DNA of 64,000 bases, from NCBI GenBank assembly GCA_022841745.1, contig JALHQW010000009.1, positions 1 to 64,000 of the forward strand. The letters run 5' to 3'. This stretch comes from Saprospiraceae bacterium. GTDB lineage: Bacteria; Bacteroidota; Bacteroidia; Chitinophagales; Saprospiraceae. The notes under the pieces were generated by a model, which had not been told where the DNA came from, searched no databases, and saw nothing but the letters and a program-made list of their open reading frames with translations. Positions within the stretch are counted from its first letter, which is position 1; every line of letters begins with the position of its first letter. This document shows, in pieces, positions 34,477-43,724 of the stretch. Position numbers and translations under genes: made by a program.

Positions 34477-35970
34477 ATGTCCCAACTCCTTAAACTGTTC
34501 TTGGTTTTTTCCTTCCTGAACACGGCTTTTTCGCTCCAGGCAAAAAAGCGTTTCGAGTGGACGCCAGCCCTTCGAACTGCCTACGATAAGACGCTAAGCC
34601 TACGGTTCAAGGAGGCCGAAGCAGACTTGGCTACAATCAGGGTAAAAGACCCCAACAACTTGCTCATCCTTCACGTAGAAAACTACCTGGACTTTTTTCG
34701 GGTCTATATCAACGAAGAGGTCACTGAGTTCAAAAAACTGGAAAAGAACAAGGACAAGCGGCTGGAAACCATCGAGCAGCAAGGCGACAAGTCCTCGCCC
34801 TACTACCTCTACCTACAAGCGGACATCCGTCTGCAATGGGCTGTCGCCCGCCTTAAATTTGAGGAGTACAGCACCGCTTTTTTTGAGACCAATAAAGCTT
34901 ATAAACTGCTGAAAACCAATGGGGATAAGTTCCCCAAGTTCATGCCCAACAAAAAGGACTTGGGCATCCTTCACGCCGTGGTCGGCACGATACCCGATGA
35001 GTACAAGTGGGCGGTGAACTGGCTCAGCAGCATGGAAGGCTCCATGGAAAAGGGTAGGGAAGAATTGGAAGAAGTGCTGAGCTTCGCAAAAAAGAACGAC
35101 TTCATTTACGAAGCCGAGATTTACATCTATTACGCCTACCTCATGCTGCATGTGCAGAACGACAGCGAGGAGGCCTGGCGGATCATCAACAAGGCCAAGC
35201 TCGACCCGACCAACAATCCACTTGCCTGCTTTGTCATGGCCAATATCGCCATGCGCACCGATAGGGGCGACGAGGCCATCAACACCCTGCTGAACAAGCC
35301 CACCGGGAAGCATTTTCATCCCTTCTATTATCTCGACTATATGCTCGGCCTGACCAAGTTGCAGCGCCTTGACAAGGACGCCAATATTTATCTGCAACGC
35401 TATGTGGACAATTACAAGGGCCGTAACTATATCAAGGACAGCTACCAAAAACTGGCTTGGCATGCCTTGCTCAACGGCGAATCGGAAGGCTACAGGAAAT
35501 TCATGAAACTCTGTAAATCAAAGGGTTACACCATTGTCGGCAGCGATAAGAACGCACAAGCCGAGGCTGCTGCGGGCGAAATGCCAGCGGTCGAATTGCT
35601 AAAGGCAAGGGTGCTGTTTGACGGCGGCAGGTTCCAGCGGGCCTACGATGTTTTGAAAAACAAAAAGCCGTCCGATTACTTAGCCGAAAAAAACCGGCTC
35701 GAATACCACTATCGGATGGGCCGCATCACCCATAAGCTCAAATGGCATACGGAAGCCTTGCAATATTACCAAATCACGATGGATAAGGGAGCCGACAGCC
35801 CTGAATACTTCGCCTGCCGGGCCGCCTTGGAAAAAGGGCATATCCTGGAAGAACTCGGCAAAAAAAAGCAAGCCAAAGAAGCCTACAACCGTTGCCTTAG
35901 CCTTTCCCCTTCCGATCATAAAACCGGGCTTCACCAACAAGCCAAAGCTGGGTTGCGAAGGTTGAAATAG
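34477..35970 (+). CDS. Exported TPR-like protein
   Basis: 497 aa from the ATG at 34477. The signal peptide (SQLLKLFLVFSFLNTAFSLQA) is followed by alpha-helical repeats: YDKTLSLRFKEAEADLATIR near residue 35, a central block NKKDLGILHAVVGTIPDEYKWAVNWL near 158-185, and C-terminal TPRs (YHYRMGRITHKLKWHTEALQ and GHILEELGKKKQAKEAYNRCL). The central block recalls IML2/DUF3808-type TPR proteins. Periplasmic location is inferred. Function unknown. Confidence 0.8.
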   Translation: MSQLLKLFLVFSFLNTAFSLQAKKRFEWTPALRTAYDKTLSLRFKEAEADLATIRVKDPNNLLILHVENYLDFFRVYINEEVTEFKKLEKNKDKRLETIEQQGDKSSPYYLYLQADIRLQWAVARLKFEEYSTAFFETNKAYKLLKTNGDKFPKFMPNKKDLGILHAVVGTIPDEYKWAVNWLSSMEGSMEKGREELEEVLSFAKKNDFIYEAEIYIYYAYLMLHVQNDSEEAWRIINKAKLDPTNNPLACFVMANIAMRTDRGDEAINTLLNKPTGKHFHPFYYLDYMLGLTKLQRLDKDANIYLQRYVDNYKGRNYIKDSYQKLAWHALLNGESEGYRKFMKLCKSKGYTIVGSDKNAQAEAAAGEMPAVELLKARVLFDGGRFQRAYDVLKNKKPSDYLAEKNRLEYHYRMGRITHKLKWHTEALQYYQITMDKGADSPEYFACRAALEKGHILEELGKKKQAKEAYNRCLSLSPSDHKTGLHQQAKAGLRRLK

Positions 35971-36048
35971 CTCCCACTGCCACCTAGCTATGCCTTAATT
36001 TCAAAAAAAAACTTTTCCGAAATGGAACAAAAAAGATTCAAACTGCGC

Positions 36049-36056
36049 TATATTTG
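36049..36056 (+). promoter_or_regulatory. -7 box for tRNA-Met
   Basis: TATATTTG fits TAnnTTTG and lies 18 bp before the mature tRNA 5' end. Confidence 0.45.
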
Positions 36057-36074
36057 CGCCCGCTTACGCAAAAC

Positions 36075-36148
36075 GGCGAGGTAGCTCAGCTGGTCAGAGC
36101 GTGCGATTCATAATCGCAAGGTCGGGAGTTCAAGCCTCCCTCTCGCTA
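36075..36148 (+). tRNA. tRNA-Met (CAT)
   Basis: A complete 74-nt cloverleaf. Acceptor GGCGAGG pairs with TCTCGCT (two G-U pairs). The anticodon stem TGCGA/TCGCA encloses loop TTCATAA with anticodon CAT. The T-arm is GGGAG TTCAAGC CTCCC. The discriminator base is A, and CCA is not encoded. The 5' G paired with U argues for elongator rather than initiator tRNA, but Ile-CAT (lysidine-modified) cannot be excluded from anticodon alone. Confidence 0.95.
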
Positions 36149-36150
36149 CA

Positions 36151-36187
36151 AAAAAGCCCGCCACCGGAAACGGTGAGCGGGCTTTTT
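36151..36187. terminator. Bidirectional terminator after tRNA-Met
   Basis: aaaaagcccgc/gcgggcttttt (11 bp) continues into an inner caccg-GAAA-cggtg stem. There is an A-run on the left and a T-run on the right, so it can serve the tRNA and the convergent DUF4836 gene. Confidence 0.92.
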
Positions 36188-36241
36188 AGGTATGGAGGTA
36201 TGTTGAGGCTATACCTCCACACCTCATACTTCCATGCCTCA
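36188..36241. repeat. Inverted word array (aggtatggaggtatg)
   Basis: 36188-36202 and 36225-36239 are inverted with 13 of 15 matches, and there is a third tacctcc word in between. It ends within the stop codon of the DUF4836 gene. Confidence 0.65.
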
Positions 36242-37786
36242 CAAAGCTTCCTGCTTCCCCATACTCCGCTGCCTATACCCCTCCTCCATCATCTCAAAAA
36301 GCGCCTTTAAGCTGTTCGAGTTCGGGTCGGTGGTTTCGAGGATGAAATCGGCACCCTTGCCGTTCATCTTGAAATGCATTTGCTTGAACGATTGGGTTTG
36401 GTCGCCACCGATGGCGTTCCAGGCGGATTGGAAATCGAACCAACCAGCGAAGGTCTGGTTGTCGAATTGTTTCAGGGCTGTGCTGTACTCGCCGCCAGTT
36501 TCACCGGCTTTCAGTTTTTCGAAAAGTGCCTCGTCAGTGACGAAGGTCAAAATCCCGTTCTTGAGCAGGAGCTTGCCCATGCCCTTGTTTCGTTGGATGT
36601 AGAAGTCTTCGTTCCCGATGGAGATGAGTTTGTAAACATTAGGCTCCACCATTTTCAGCTTGCCATCCTTCACGGCTATTTCGAGCACTTCCTTGGCCTT
36701 GGCCTCGTCCCGCAGGCTCATGGAGATTTGAATATTGGCGTTTTGCAGTGTTTCGCCGCCAAAGCCCGCAATCATTATATCACCACCAAGTGCGTCCACG
36801 AGGTCACGGCGTTGGATTCCTACCTTGTTCAGTACGAAGTCCGCATAGTCCTTGTTCTGCGGGCGTTCGCTGAGGAACTTGTCCATGCCAACCAGGTCGA
36901 GGGCCATGACGGTGGCGAAGGTCAGTTTTTGCTGGGGTAGCACCTTCGAGAAGTCGGTTTTTGCTTCATCCTTGAAGAATCGGCCAATGAAATCCTTGCC
37001 CATTTGGTCATTGAACATAAACTCGGAACGGCCGACTAGCTTGCCTTTTTCAAAATCGGCGTAGCTGTGGATGAAATTGCCTTTGAGGGCATCCGATTTT
37101 ACGTCCATCATGCTCAAGGCAAACACTGCCCCGCTGTTCTTGGCCAGTTCATTGGTGGAAAGCCAAGAGATGATGTCGTGGTTGCCGGAAAAGGCTTTTT
37201 GTAGTTTGCCATCCTTTAGCAATGGATTGTCGGCTTGTGGCTTGAAAGCAGCGATGACCCTATCCCTGAAATCAGCATCCTGTTGGTTGTTGACTGCGAA
37301 AATGGCGACTGTCTTGTTCCAACCCAAAATGGCATTTTTGCCCTCTTGAAAAAGCGAGATGCCATCTACCATAGAAATAGAAGCTTTTTGCTGCTCAAAT
37401 AGACGGCCAAATGCTGCTGCATCTTTCAATGGGATGAAAAAATAAGTGGTGAACTCCTCGGCGTTGTCCTGGCCAATATCGGTAGCTGTGTAAATCTTTC
37501 CTGTTAGGTCAATGCCAGACGCCATTGGGTCAAGCAATATTTTGCCAAGCTTGGGGTTCCTGCTTTCCGTTTCTGCTACCATGTCTTTGTAGAAGCTCAT
37601 CTGTTTAATGGCTTCAAAATCAGCTTTTTGCAAAAGGCTTTTTAGGTCAATTGCAGTGACATTGGAGGAGGTGGCGGGCACGAATGCCAATGCATCGGAG
37701 GGCGCTAGGGTGTCCTTTTTACATGCTGTGATGACCAGGACAGCGCTTACCAACAAATAGCTTGAAAATGATTTGAGGAAATTCAT
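36239..37786 (-). CDS. DUF4836 family lipoprotein
   Basis: 515 aa from the ATG at 37786, which begins a signal peptide with lipobox VITAC (Cys22). The 51-codon upstream extension to 37939 has no such feature and is rejected. The mature protein matches DUF4836: ALAFVPATSSNVTAIDLKSL, SGIDLTGKIYTATD, FGRLFEQQKASISMVDG and a C-terminal MHFKMNGKGADFILETTDPN. The family is large, mostly lipoproteins in Bacteroidota, and of unknown function. It probably faces the periplasm or cell surface. Confidence 0.85.
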   Translation of the reverse strand: MNFLKSFSSYLLVSAVLVITACKKDTLAPSDALAFVPATSSNVTAIDLKSLLQKADFEAIKQMSFYKDMVAETESRNPKLGKILLDPMASGIDLTGKIYTATDIGQDNAEEFTTYFFIPLKDAAAFGRLFEQQKASISMVDGISLFQEGKNAILGWNKTVAIFAVNNQQDADFRDRVIAAFKPQADNPLLKDGKLQKAFSGNHDIISWLSTNELAKNSGAVFALSMMDVKSDALKGNFIHSYADFEKGKLVGRSEFMFNDQMGKDFIGRFFKDEAKTDFSKVLPQQKLTFATVMALDLVGMDKFLSERPQNKDYADFVLNKVGIQRRDLVDALGGDIMIAGFGGETLQNANIQISMSLRDEAKAKEVLEIAVKDGKLKMVEPNVYKLISIGNEDFYIQRNKGMGKLLLKNGILTFVTDEALFEKLKAGETGGEYSTALKQFDNQTFAGWFDFQSAWNAIGGDQTQSFKQMHFKMNGKGADFILETTDPNSNSLKALFEMMEEGYRQRSMGKQEAL

Positions 37787-37942
37787 GTGAAGTGGATTGG
37801 TGAAAAATGAAGTCCAAATCTTTGCCCTTTGAACTGCAAGGCGCATTTTACTTGGATGAAACGCCGGATTCTTTCGACGCTGCACGGGAACAAGTTTATT
37901 TTTTTTCGAAAAATGACCATCCTGCACTCTATGTTCCATTGC

Positions 37943-37950
37943 TATCTTTG
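37943..37950 (+). promoter_or_regulatory. -7 box of the purL leader
   Basis: TATCTTTG fits TAnnTTTG, 131 bp upstream of the purL ATG, leaving a ~125-nt leader that contains the palindrome at 37964-38058. The -33 box is not clear. Confidence 0.4.
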
Positions 37951-37963
37951 CGGCTTCGCCCCT

Positions 37964-38058
37964 GATCCCTAAGGGGGAACCTTTTTGGGTAATTTATCGG
38001 AACTTCGATATGAATTAAGTTTCGATGAAACATGGGACTTGGTTCCCCTTTAGGGGTC
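37964..38058. repeat. Inverted repeat in the purL leader
   Basis: gatccctaagggggaacc (37964-37981) and ggttcccctttaggggtc (38041-38058) pair at 16 of 18 positions around a 59-nt loop. Each arm also contains a short self-palindrome (ccctaaggg, cccctttagggg). Confidence 0.7.
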
Positions 38059-38080
38059 AAGGGTTAATCTTATATTTTTC

Positions 38081-40315
38081 ATGCAAATCACCGAACCGGA
38101 AATCACCGCAACGACCGCTTCCAAACTCGGACTGACGGAAGCAGAATTTGAGAAAATCAAAGGAGTATTGGGCCGAACGCCCAATTTCGTGGAACTGAGC
38201 ATTTATTCCGTCATGTGGTCGGAGCATTGTTCCTACAAGAACTCCATTAAATGGCTGAAAACCCTGCCAAGGGAAGGCAAGCGCCTGCTGGTAGGGGCAG
38301 GTGAGGAGAATGCTGGCCTCGTGGACATCGGTGATGGCATCGCCTGCGCCTTCAAAATCGAATCGCACAACCACCCAAGCGCCATTGAACCCTACCAAGG
38401 GGCAGCTACCGGCGTGGGCGGCATCCACCGTGACATTTTCACCATGGGGGCAAGGCCCATAGCGGCACTTAACTCCCTCCGCTTCGGCAATCCCGACTCC
38501 AAGCACATGAAACGCCTTGTAAAGGGCGTGGTAAAAGGCATTGGCGACTATGGCAACAGCTTTGGGGTGCCAACCGTGGCCGGTGAAGTATTTTTCGACG
38601 ATTGTTACAATCAAAATATTTTGGTGAACGCCATGTCGGTAGGAATCGTGCGGGTAGGGGAAACCGTCTCCGCAGTGGCGGATGGCCCTGGCAACCCAGT
38701 GTTTATCGTTGGCTCGGCCACGGGAAAAGACGGTATCCACGGTGCCACGTTCGCCTCCGCCGACCTTCACGAAGAAAGCCATGAAGACCTCCCAGCCGTG
38801 CAGGTGGGCGACCCGTTTCAGGAAAAACTCCTGCTCGAAGCCAGTCTCGAAGCCATCAAGACTGGGGCCGTGGTGGGCATGCAGGACATGGGCGCTGCGG
38901 GCATCACTTGCTCCACTTCCGAGATGAGCGCCAAGTCTGAGACGGGGATGCGGATTGACCTGAGCAAGGTGCCGACCCGACAATCCAATATGCAAGCTTG
39001 GGAAATCCTGCTTTCGGAGAGCCAGGAGCGCATGCTGATTGTGGGCAAAAAAGGCCAAGAACAGCCATTGTACGATGTGTTCGAGAAATGGGACCTGGAA
39101 TGCGTGCAAATCGGTGAGGTGACCGACACGGGCCTGTTGGAATACTACCATGGCGGTGAAAAAGTGGCCGAGGTTCCCGCTGAATCGCTGGTGCTGGGCG
39201 GCGGTGCGCCGGTCTATGACAGGGAATACAACAAGCCAGCCTATTTCAGCGAAGTTTCAAGATTCAAGCTGAACAAAATCGAGCCAGCCAAAGACATCAT
39301 TGCTGCTGCCAAAAAATTGTTCGCCCTGCCCAACCTCGTGTCGAAGCGGTGGGTCTATGAGCAATACGACAGCATGGTGCGCACCAATAACATGAGCACC
39401 AATGCGCCTTCCGATGCCGCAGTGGTGCGCATCAAAGGCTCCAAGAAGTCGTTGGTGGTAACGGTGGACTGCAATTCGGCTTATGTACATGCAGACCCCT
39501 ACACTGGGGCGATGATAGCCGTTGCGGAAGCAGCAAGGAATATCACATGCACAGGCGGCGTGCCAGTGGCTATTACCAACTGCCTGAATTTTGGCAACCC
39601 CTACAATCCGGAGGTGTATTTCCAGTTCGTATATGCCATCAAAGGCATGGGCGAGGCTTGCCGCAAGTTCAATACACCAGTGACGGGGGGCAACGTCAGC
39701 TTTTACAACCAAAGCCAGGTCGGCAATAAAACAGAGCCGGTTTTCCCTACGCCGACCATCGGCATGTTGGGCATCATGGAGGATCAGGCCCACCAGACCA
39801 CCCTACACTTCAAGCAGGAGGGCGATGCGATTTATATGATGGGCAATGTTCATAACGACCTGAACAGTTCGGAATACCTGCGCAACGTTCTCGGCGTCAA
39901 ATTTTCGCCAGCACCCAATTTCGACCTGCATGAGGAATTCGAGATGCAGCAACTTGTACGGCAGCTTATCCGCAAGGGTCTGCTGCAATCGGCGCACGAC
40001 GTTTCGGATGGTGGCCTGTTCACCAACCTAATGGAGAGCGCCATCGTGAGCGGTTTTGGATTCAATGTAGAGACTGTGGATACCTTCCGGAAGGACTGTT
40101 TCCTGTTTGGCGAAAGCCAAAGCAGGGTGGTGATTACGGTGACCTCAAACAAGGAAGACGAACTCCAAAACTTTCTAATAAACAACAACGTTTCCTTCAC
40201 CAAACTTGGCGAAGTTTTTGGCAAGGACGTTGTGATAGATGACGAAAATTTCGGAAGTGTTGAAGAATGGAAATTAATATTCGAAAACACCCTGTCTGAA
40301 AAACTTGACGCTTAG
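38081..40315 (+). CDS. purL: Phosphoribosylformylglycinamidine synthase subunit PurL
   Basis: 744 aa, the small PurL form that needs PurS and PurQ partners, not the ~1200-aa fused enzyme. It catalyses the ATP- and glutamine-dependent conversion of FGAR to FGAM in purine synthesis. Visible motifs: [17 protein letters not shown] near residues 45-61; the ATP-site region [24 protein letters not shown] near 89-112; [17 protein letters not shown] near 267-283; and a second half repeating the AIR-synthase fold ([36 protein letters not shown]). purS and purQ are not in the window. Confidence 0.95.
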   Translation: MQITEPEITATTASKLGLTEAEFEKIKGVLGRTPNFVELSIYSVMWSEHCSYKNSIKWLKTLPREGKRLLVGAGEENAGLVDIGDGIACAFKIESHNHPSAIEPYQGAATGVGGIHRDIFTMGARPIAALNSLRFGNPDSKHMKRLVKGVVKGIGDYGNSFGVPTVAGEVFFDDCYNQNILVNAMSVGIVRVGETVSAVADGPGNPVFIVGSATGKDGIHGATFASADLHEESHEDLPAVQVGDPFQEKLLLEASLEAIKTGAVVGMQDMGAAGITCSTSEMSAKSETGMRIDLSKVPTRQSNMQAWEILLSESQERMLIVGKKGQEQPLYDVFEKWDLECVQIGEVTDTGLLEYYHGGEKVAEVPAESLVLGGGAPVYDREYNKPAYFSEVSRFKLNKIEPAKDIIAAAKKLFALPNLVSKRWVYEQYDSMVRTNNMSTNAPSDAAVVRIKGSKKSLVVTVDCNSAYVHADPYTGAMIAVAEAARNITCTGGVPVAITNCLNFGNPYNPEVYFQFVYAIKGMGEACRKFNTPVTGGNVSFYNQSQVGNKTEPVFPTPTIGMLGIMEDQAHQTTLHFKQEGDAIYMMGNVHNDLNSSEYLRNVLGVKFSPAPNFDLHEEFEMQQLVRQLIRKGLLQSAHDVSDGGLFTNLMESAIVSGFGFNVETVDTFRKDCFLFGESQSRVVITVTSNKEDELQNFLINNNVSFTKLGEVFGKDVVIDDENFGSVEEWKLIFENTLSEKLDA

Positions 40316-40447
40316 GTGAATGATAAATGATGAATGCTGAATTTGCAAAACACTGATTAATAGGATTTTGCAAGCCCAACAATCCAACAATTTCGACAAT
40401 TTAAACAATACAACAATTTCGACAATCAAACAATCATAAATCTTCTG
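40316..40447. repeat. Word array (acaatttcgacaat)
   Basis: The gap before the next gene contains caacaatttcgacaat twice (40385-40400 and 40411-40426), plus several caatc/acaat words. At the start are atgataaatgatgaatg words. Confidence 0.65.
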
Positions 40448-40450
40448 AGC

Positions 40451-41599
40451 ATGAAAAACTTTGCGTTTCTGATTTTGGCAATTGCTGCATTGGCCTTGGG
40501 CTGCGAGGGTGGCTCCAGTGCTAGTTTTGGCAGCGGTAATGGCCTCAACATTTCGGGTACTATTAATGGCGCTGGCAGCATGCAGGTCTATTTCGACAAA
40601 GTGGGCCTTAACCCAGCAAGCCCGAACCTTGTGGTTCTCAATACCGATGCAGATGCCTCCGGCAAGTATAACCTGAACGTTCCAGGCGAGCAGGCTCCAG
40701 GTTTATACCGCCTCAGGGTAGGTGAACAGCAGGTGTTCCTCGTATTGGATGGCAAGGAAAGTAAAATTGAAATATCCGGCGATTTAGCCAATTTCAACCG
40801 CTTCCAATACGACATCAAAGGCTGTGACAACTGCCTCGGCTACCGTGATATGATGCAAAAATTGGTTGCGCAGCAAGCACAACCAGCTGATGTGCAGGCA
40901 TTTGTGGAGAATTCCCCTAACCCCATGGCAGGTGTCTTGGTGGCCATCCAAGCTTTTGGTGGCAACCCAGCTTATATCGAGACCCACAAGAAAGCCAAAG
41001 CCCGTCTCGAAGCTACCTACCCTGGCAATGACTACACCAAGGATTACGACAATTACATCACCTCGCTCTCCCAGGTTCGCCAGCCCAGCGGCAATGGCTT
41101 CACTTTTTACGAAGAAGCTGAGCGTCAGCCTGCACCAGACATCAAGCTCCCCAACCCTGGTGGCAAAGAATATGCACTTTCCGACCTGAAAGGGCAAGTG
41201 GTGCTTTTGGACTTTTGGGCAAGCTGGTGCCGCCCATGCCGTATGGAAAACCCAAATGTGGTAAAAGTTTACAACAACTACAAGGACAAAGGCTTCACGG
41301 TATTCAGTGTGTCCTTGGATGGCATTGACTCACGCATGGAGCAAATGTTGGCTGGTGACCCAGCCAAGTTGAACGAGGCTCGCAGCAATGAGGTGAAGAA
41401 ATGGAAAGACGCCATTGCACAAGATGGCTTGATCTGGAATACCCACGTGAGCGACCTCAAGAAATGGGAATGCGCCCCTGCCCGTCAATATGGTGTGAGC
41501 AGCATACCCCGCACCTTCATGATTGACAAGGAGGGCCGCATTGCTGCCACTGGTTTGAGGGGCGAGCAAGTGGAGGAAACCTTGAAGAAGTTATTGTAA
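40451..41599 (+). CDS. TlpA-like thiol-disulfide lipoprotein with DUF4369-type N-terminus
   Basis: 382 aa. The signal peptide ends in lipobox ALGC (Cys18). Residues ~30-120 resemble the beta-rich DUF4369 domain (FDKVGLNPASPNLVVLNTDA, LYRLRVGEQQVFLVLDG). The C-terminal ~165 residues are a TlpA/ResA thioredoxin domain with WCRPC active site near residue 258 (LDFWASWCRPCRMENPNVV) and cis-Pro segment SSIPRTFMIDKEGRI. It is likely a periplasm-facing thiol-disulfide reductase. A perfect terminator follows. Confidence 0.9.
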   Translation: MKNFAFLILAIAALALGCEGGSSASFGSGNGLNISGTINGAGSMQVYFDKVGLNPASPNLVVLNTDADASGKYNLNVPGEQAPGLYRLRVGEQQVFLVLDGKESKIEISGDLANFNRFQYDIKGCDNCLGYRDMMQKLVAQQAQPADVQAFVENSPNPMAGVLVAIQAFGGNPAYIETHKKAKARLEATYPGNDYTKDYDNYITSLSQVRQPSGNGFTFYEEAERQPAPDIKLPNPGGKEYALSDLKGQVVLLDFWASWCRPCRMENPNVVKVYNNYKDKGFTVFSVSLDGIDSRMEQMLAGDPAKLNEARSNEVKKWKDAIAQDGLIWNTHVSDLKKWECAPARQYGVSSIPRTFMIDKEGRIAATGLRGEQVEETLKKLL

Positions 41600-41621
41600 G
41601 GGACGCTTTTGTTAAAGCTTG

Positions 41622-41661
41622 AAAAGCCCTTGGCATGCATGACTTGCCAAGGGCTTTTCTC
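41622..41661. terminator. Terminator after the TlpA-like gene
   Basis: The perfect 14-bp stem aaaagcccttggca/tgccaagggctttt with a 9-nt loop. An A-run and a T-run make it usable in both directions. Confidence 0.92.
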
Positions 41662-41787
41662 GTTTGACACCTCTTTTTTGGGTAATTTTCACTGCGCTAT
41701 TGCAAAGCACTTGGAATGCTAAGGGTAGAATGTTGCGGGGCGCTGCCCCTTGGTGGCGAGATTGTGGTCGGGCGCCGTAAGAGTTTT

Positions 41788-43029
41788 TTAAGCTACAATG
41801 CCAGCTTTTTCTGCATGGGCATTCACATAATCCTCCAAATACCTGAAATAGCTTGTCAAATGCCCGTCTTGGGCAATAGTGGCATGTGAAATCACCCTGC
41901 TACGGCCCTTTATAAGTTCGGGCAATATTTCTTTCAAAAATTGGCCGCCAAACGATTCTGAGGCATCCCTTGGCATTTCGTTGGGTAGGTTGTCAATGGT
42001 CATCATGTCAATGCAGCCGGGTTGGTAGGGGGCCGTTTCCCGCCCTGTGCTTGGGTCATACCCGAAAACAGGCTCAGCGATGGTTGATGCCTTCAACGTG
42101 GAAGGGATGGAACCATCAGGGGCAATATCGCAGCTTACATCGGCAATGACCTGTACCTTGAAATCAGGCTGTGCCATTTCTTGCATGGTGAAAAACATGG
42201 GTGCATGAGATGCATAGAAAATGCCATTCACCATGATGTCAGCCACTTTGGCATAAGGTGCGAAAATGCTCCTGTAACTGCTGGGGTGCTGGTAAAAATT
42301 CTCTTTTTGGTAAGATTTGCCATCTTTTCTTGCCACGTAGTGCTCACAGTTCAGTTGCGTGAAAACAGGGTAGGTGAATGAAATTTCCAGGAAATCTTCT
42401 GGGATTACCTCCTGTATTCCCATATCCCTCAAAACAGTGGCCGCACCTGTCGCAACCCTGCCCGTACCTGTAAGCACAACTTTTATATTGGGAAGTGGGT
42501 GAGTTTTATAAAATGCCACCGCCTCTTTGTAGTCGTGGAAATCCTTCATGCGGGGCATCTTAAACTGCCCAGTGCGTTGGCCAAATGTCCACAAGGCGTT
42601 GTGAGCGCCAACCATGCCTGCAAATCGTCCGAAGGCAATGAGCCTGTTGCCATTTTCATCCTTCAAAACCTCGTAGTCTATAAGGCGGATTCGTTTTTCC
42701 AGTACCGCCCAGAGCAGTTTTCGGTTGTACGGTTGCTGTTTGATGGTGTGGGAGAAGAAGAAATAGGTTTTTCCTGGTATCAATTGACCGATGGGCACCT
42801 CTTTTACGCCCAATAAGACCTCACAGCTACTGATGTCATTCGTGACGGTGATGCCTTCCTTGAGGTATTCTTCATCCTTGTAGCAGCGGGTAGGGCTGGC
42901 TTCCACCACTATCTCTACGGGGAACTCGGTCATAGCGTGTTTGCATTGAGCTGGTGTTAGTGGCACACGGTTGTCGGGAGGCACTTTTCCTTCCCGGATG
43001 ATGCCAATTTTCAGTTTTACTCGGTTCAT
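41788..43029 (-). CDS. Alanine dehydrogenase / saccharopine dehydrogenase (lysine-forming)-type oxidoreductase
   Basis: 413 aa from the ATG at 43029 (MNRVKLKIGIIREGK). The alternative ATG at 43050 adds 7 residues. The N-terminal domain matches the AlaDH/PNT-N family (IGIIREGKVPPDNRVPLTP, then LLGVKEVP and TYFFFSHT). The central Rossmann motif is VVLTGTGRVATGAATVLRDMG near residues 185-205. DVSCDIAPDGSIPSTLKAST near 305-325 is typical of LYS1-like members. The likely reaction is NAD-dependent oxidation of an amino acid or saccharopine. The two alternatives cannot be separated by reading. Confidence 0.75.
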   Translation of the reverse strand: MNRVKLKIGIIREGKVPPDNRVPLTPAQCKHAMTEFPVEIVVEASPTRCYKDEEYLKEGITVTNDISSCEVLLGVKEVPIGQLIPGKTYFFFSHTIKQQPYNRKLLWAVLEKRIRLIDYEVLKDENGNRLIAFGRFAGMVGAHNALWTFGQRTGQFKMPRMKDFHDYKEAVAFYKTHPLPNIKVVLTGTGRVATGAATVLRDMGIQEVIPEDFLEISFTYPVFTQLNCEHYVARKDGKSYQKENFYQHPSSYRSIFAPYAKVADIMVNGIFYASHAPMFFTMQEMAQPDFKVQVIADVSCDIAPDGSIPSTLKASTIAEPVFGYDPSTGRETAPYQPGCIDMMTIDNLPNEMPRDASESFGGQFLKEILPELIKGRSRVISHATIAQDGHLTSYFRYLEDYVNAHAEKAGIVA

Positions 43030-43129
43030 ATCGTTCAAAAAATGTAACACCCAGGTTGTGGGCAGGCAGCGGGAAATTTCATTTTTTTCCCCTTAGCACC
43101 CTGGCCAACTTGTTACCCCAATAAGAAGG

Positions 43130-43137
43130 CAAAGTTA
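43130..43137 (-). promoter_or_regulatory. -7 box for the dehydrogenase gene
   Basis: The minus strand reads TAACTTTG, a full TAnnTTTG match, about 100 bp before the start at 43029. No -33 box at standard spacing. Confidence 0.4.
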
Positions 43138-43303
43138 GTGGATTGCTCGCATGTGGGAGTGAAGGCAAAATCCGTACCTACAAATTAAATTTTTTTTGCA
43201 AAAGTAGGCTTGTGGAAAAATTGCTGTTAGGGCCTCATTTAAAAACTGTTAAACATTAATAAGAAAAATATGGGAAAAAAATTACCGATTTACCCGTCAC
43301 GTA

Positions 43304-43334
43304 TTGATACTGATGGTACAAACACGTAAATTTG
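43304..43334 (+). promoter_or_regulatory. Promoter upstream of the 33-codon ORF
   Basis: TTG at 43304-43306, a 20-bp spacer and TAAATTTG at 43327-43334 match the Bacteroidota consensus. It would start RNA near 43340, 68 bp before the ORF. Confidence 0.5.
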
Positions 43335-43407
43335 CCAAGCTTTTTCCCTCCAGTCATTGCCCTCCAACTGTGTTACTTTTACCAACAACTTACTAAATTG
43401 TGAGAAA

Positions 43408-43509
43408 ATGACCATTATTTGTACCATCGTTGTAGTCGCTGCACTTCTGATTACTGTGTTCAATAGCCATACTTCCCACCGAGTTCACCATAGCGAGAAA
43501 GTCAACTAA
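43408..43509 (+). CDS. Possible small membrane peptide, 33 aa
   Basis: ATG at 43408, TAA at 43507-43509. The N-terminal half is a hydrophobic helix (IICTIVVVAALLITVF) and the tail is polar and His-rich (NSHTSHRVHHSEKVN), as in small single-span membrane peptides. A consensus promoter lies 75 bp upstream. There is no recognised family, and such short ORFs can arise by chance. Confidence 0.4.
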   Translation: MTIICTIVVVAALLITVFNSHTSHRVHHSEKVN

Positions 43510-43646
43510 TTCTAACCGCCCCCGCCACCTAACTAACCACCTATTTTGCTTTGCCTGTCCTTTTCTTTGGGGAGCATCTCCCGGATAGCAATTGTTTTGC
43601 CCTTACCCAACGAGTCTCGAAACTTTTCACCTACCTGTTAAGTTAT

Positions 43647-43654
43647 TACATTTG
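43647..43654 (+). promoter_or_regulatory. -7 box upstream of ssrA
   Basis: TACATTTG fits TAnnTTTG, 70 bp before the mature tmRNA 5' end, which would leave a leader removed by processing. Confidence 0.4.
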
Positions 43655-43724
43655 CATTTCCTTAAAGCGCAGAATGCTGTGCGATGTCGGAATTCATTCC
43701 ATTTGGGTAACTCTTTGGGAAAAA

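Larger units (their letters stand above)
43051..43407. other. Divergent gap with promoters
   Basis: No gene. It holds a minus-strand -7 box (43130) for the dehydrogenase and a plus-strand promoter (43304-43334) for the 33-codon ORF. The middle is AT-rich. Confidence 0.5.

Noticed and set aside
38057-39151. 364-codon minus-strand ORF
   Set aside because: It is fully antisense to purL, with His/Gly-rich, low-likelihood composition.
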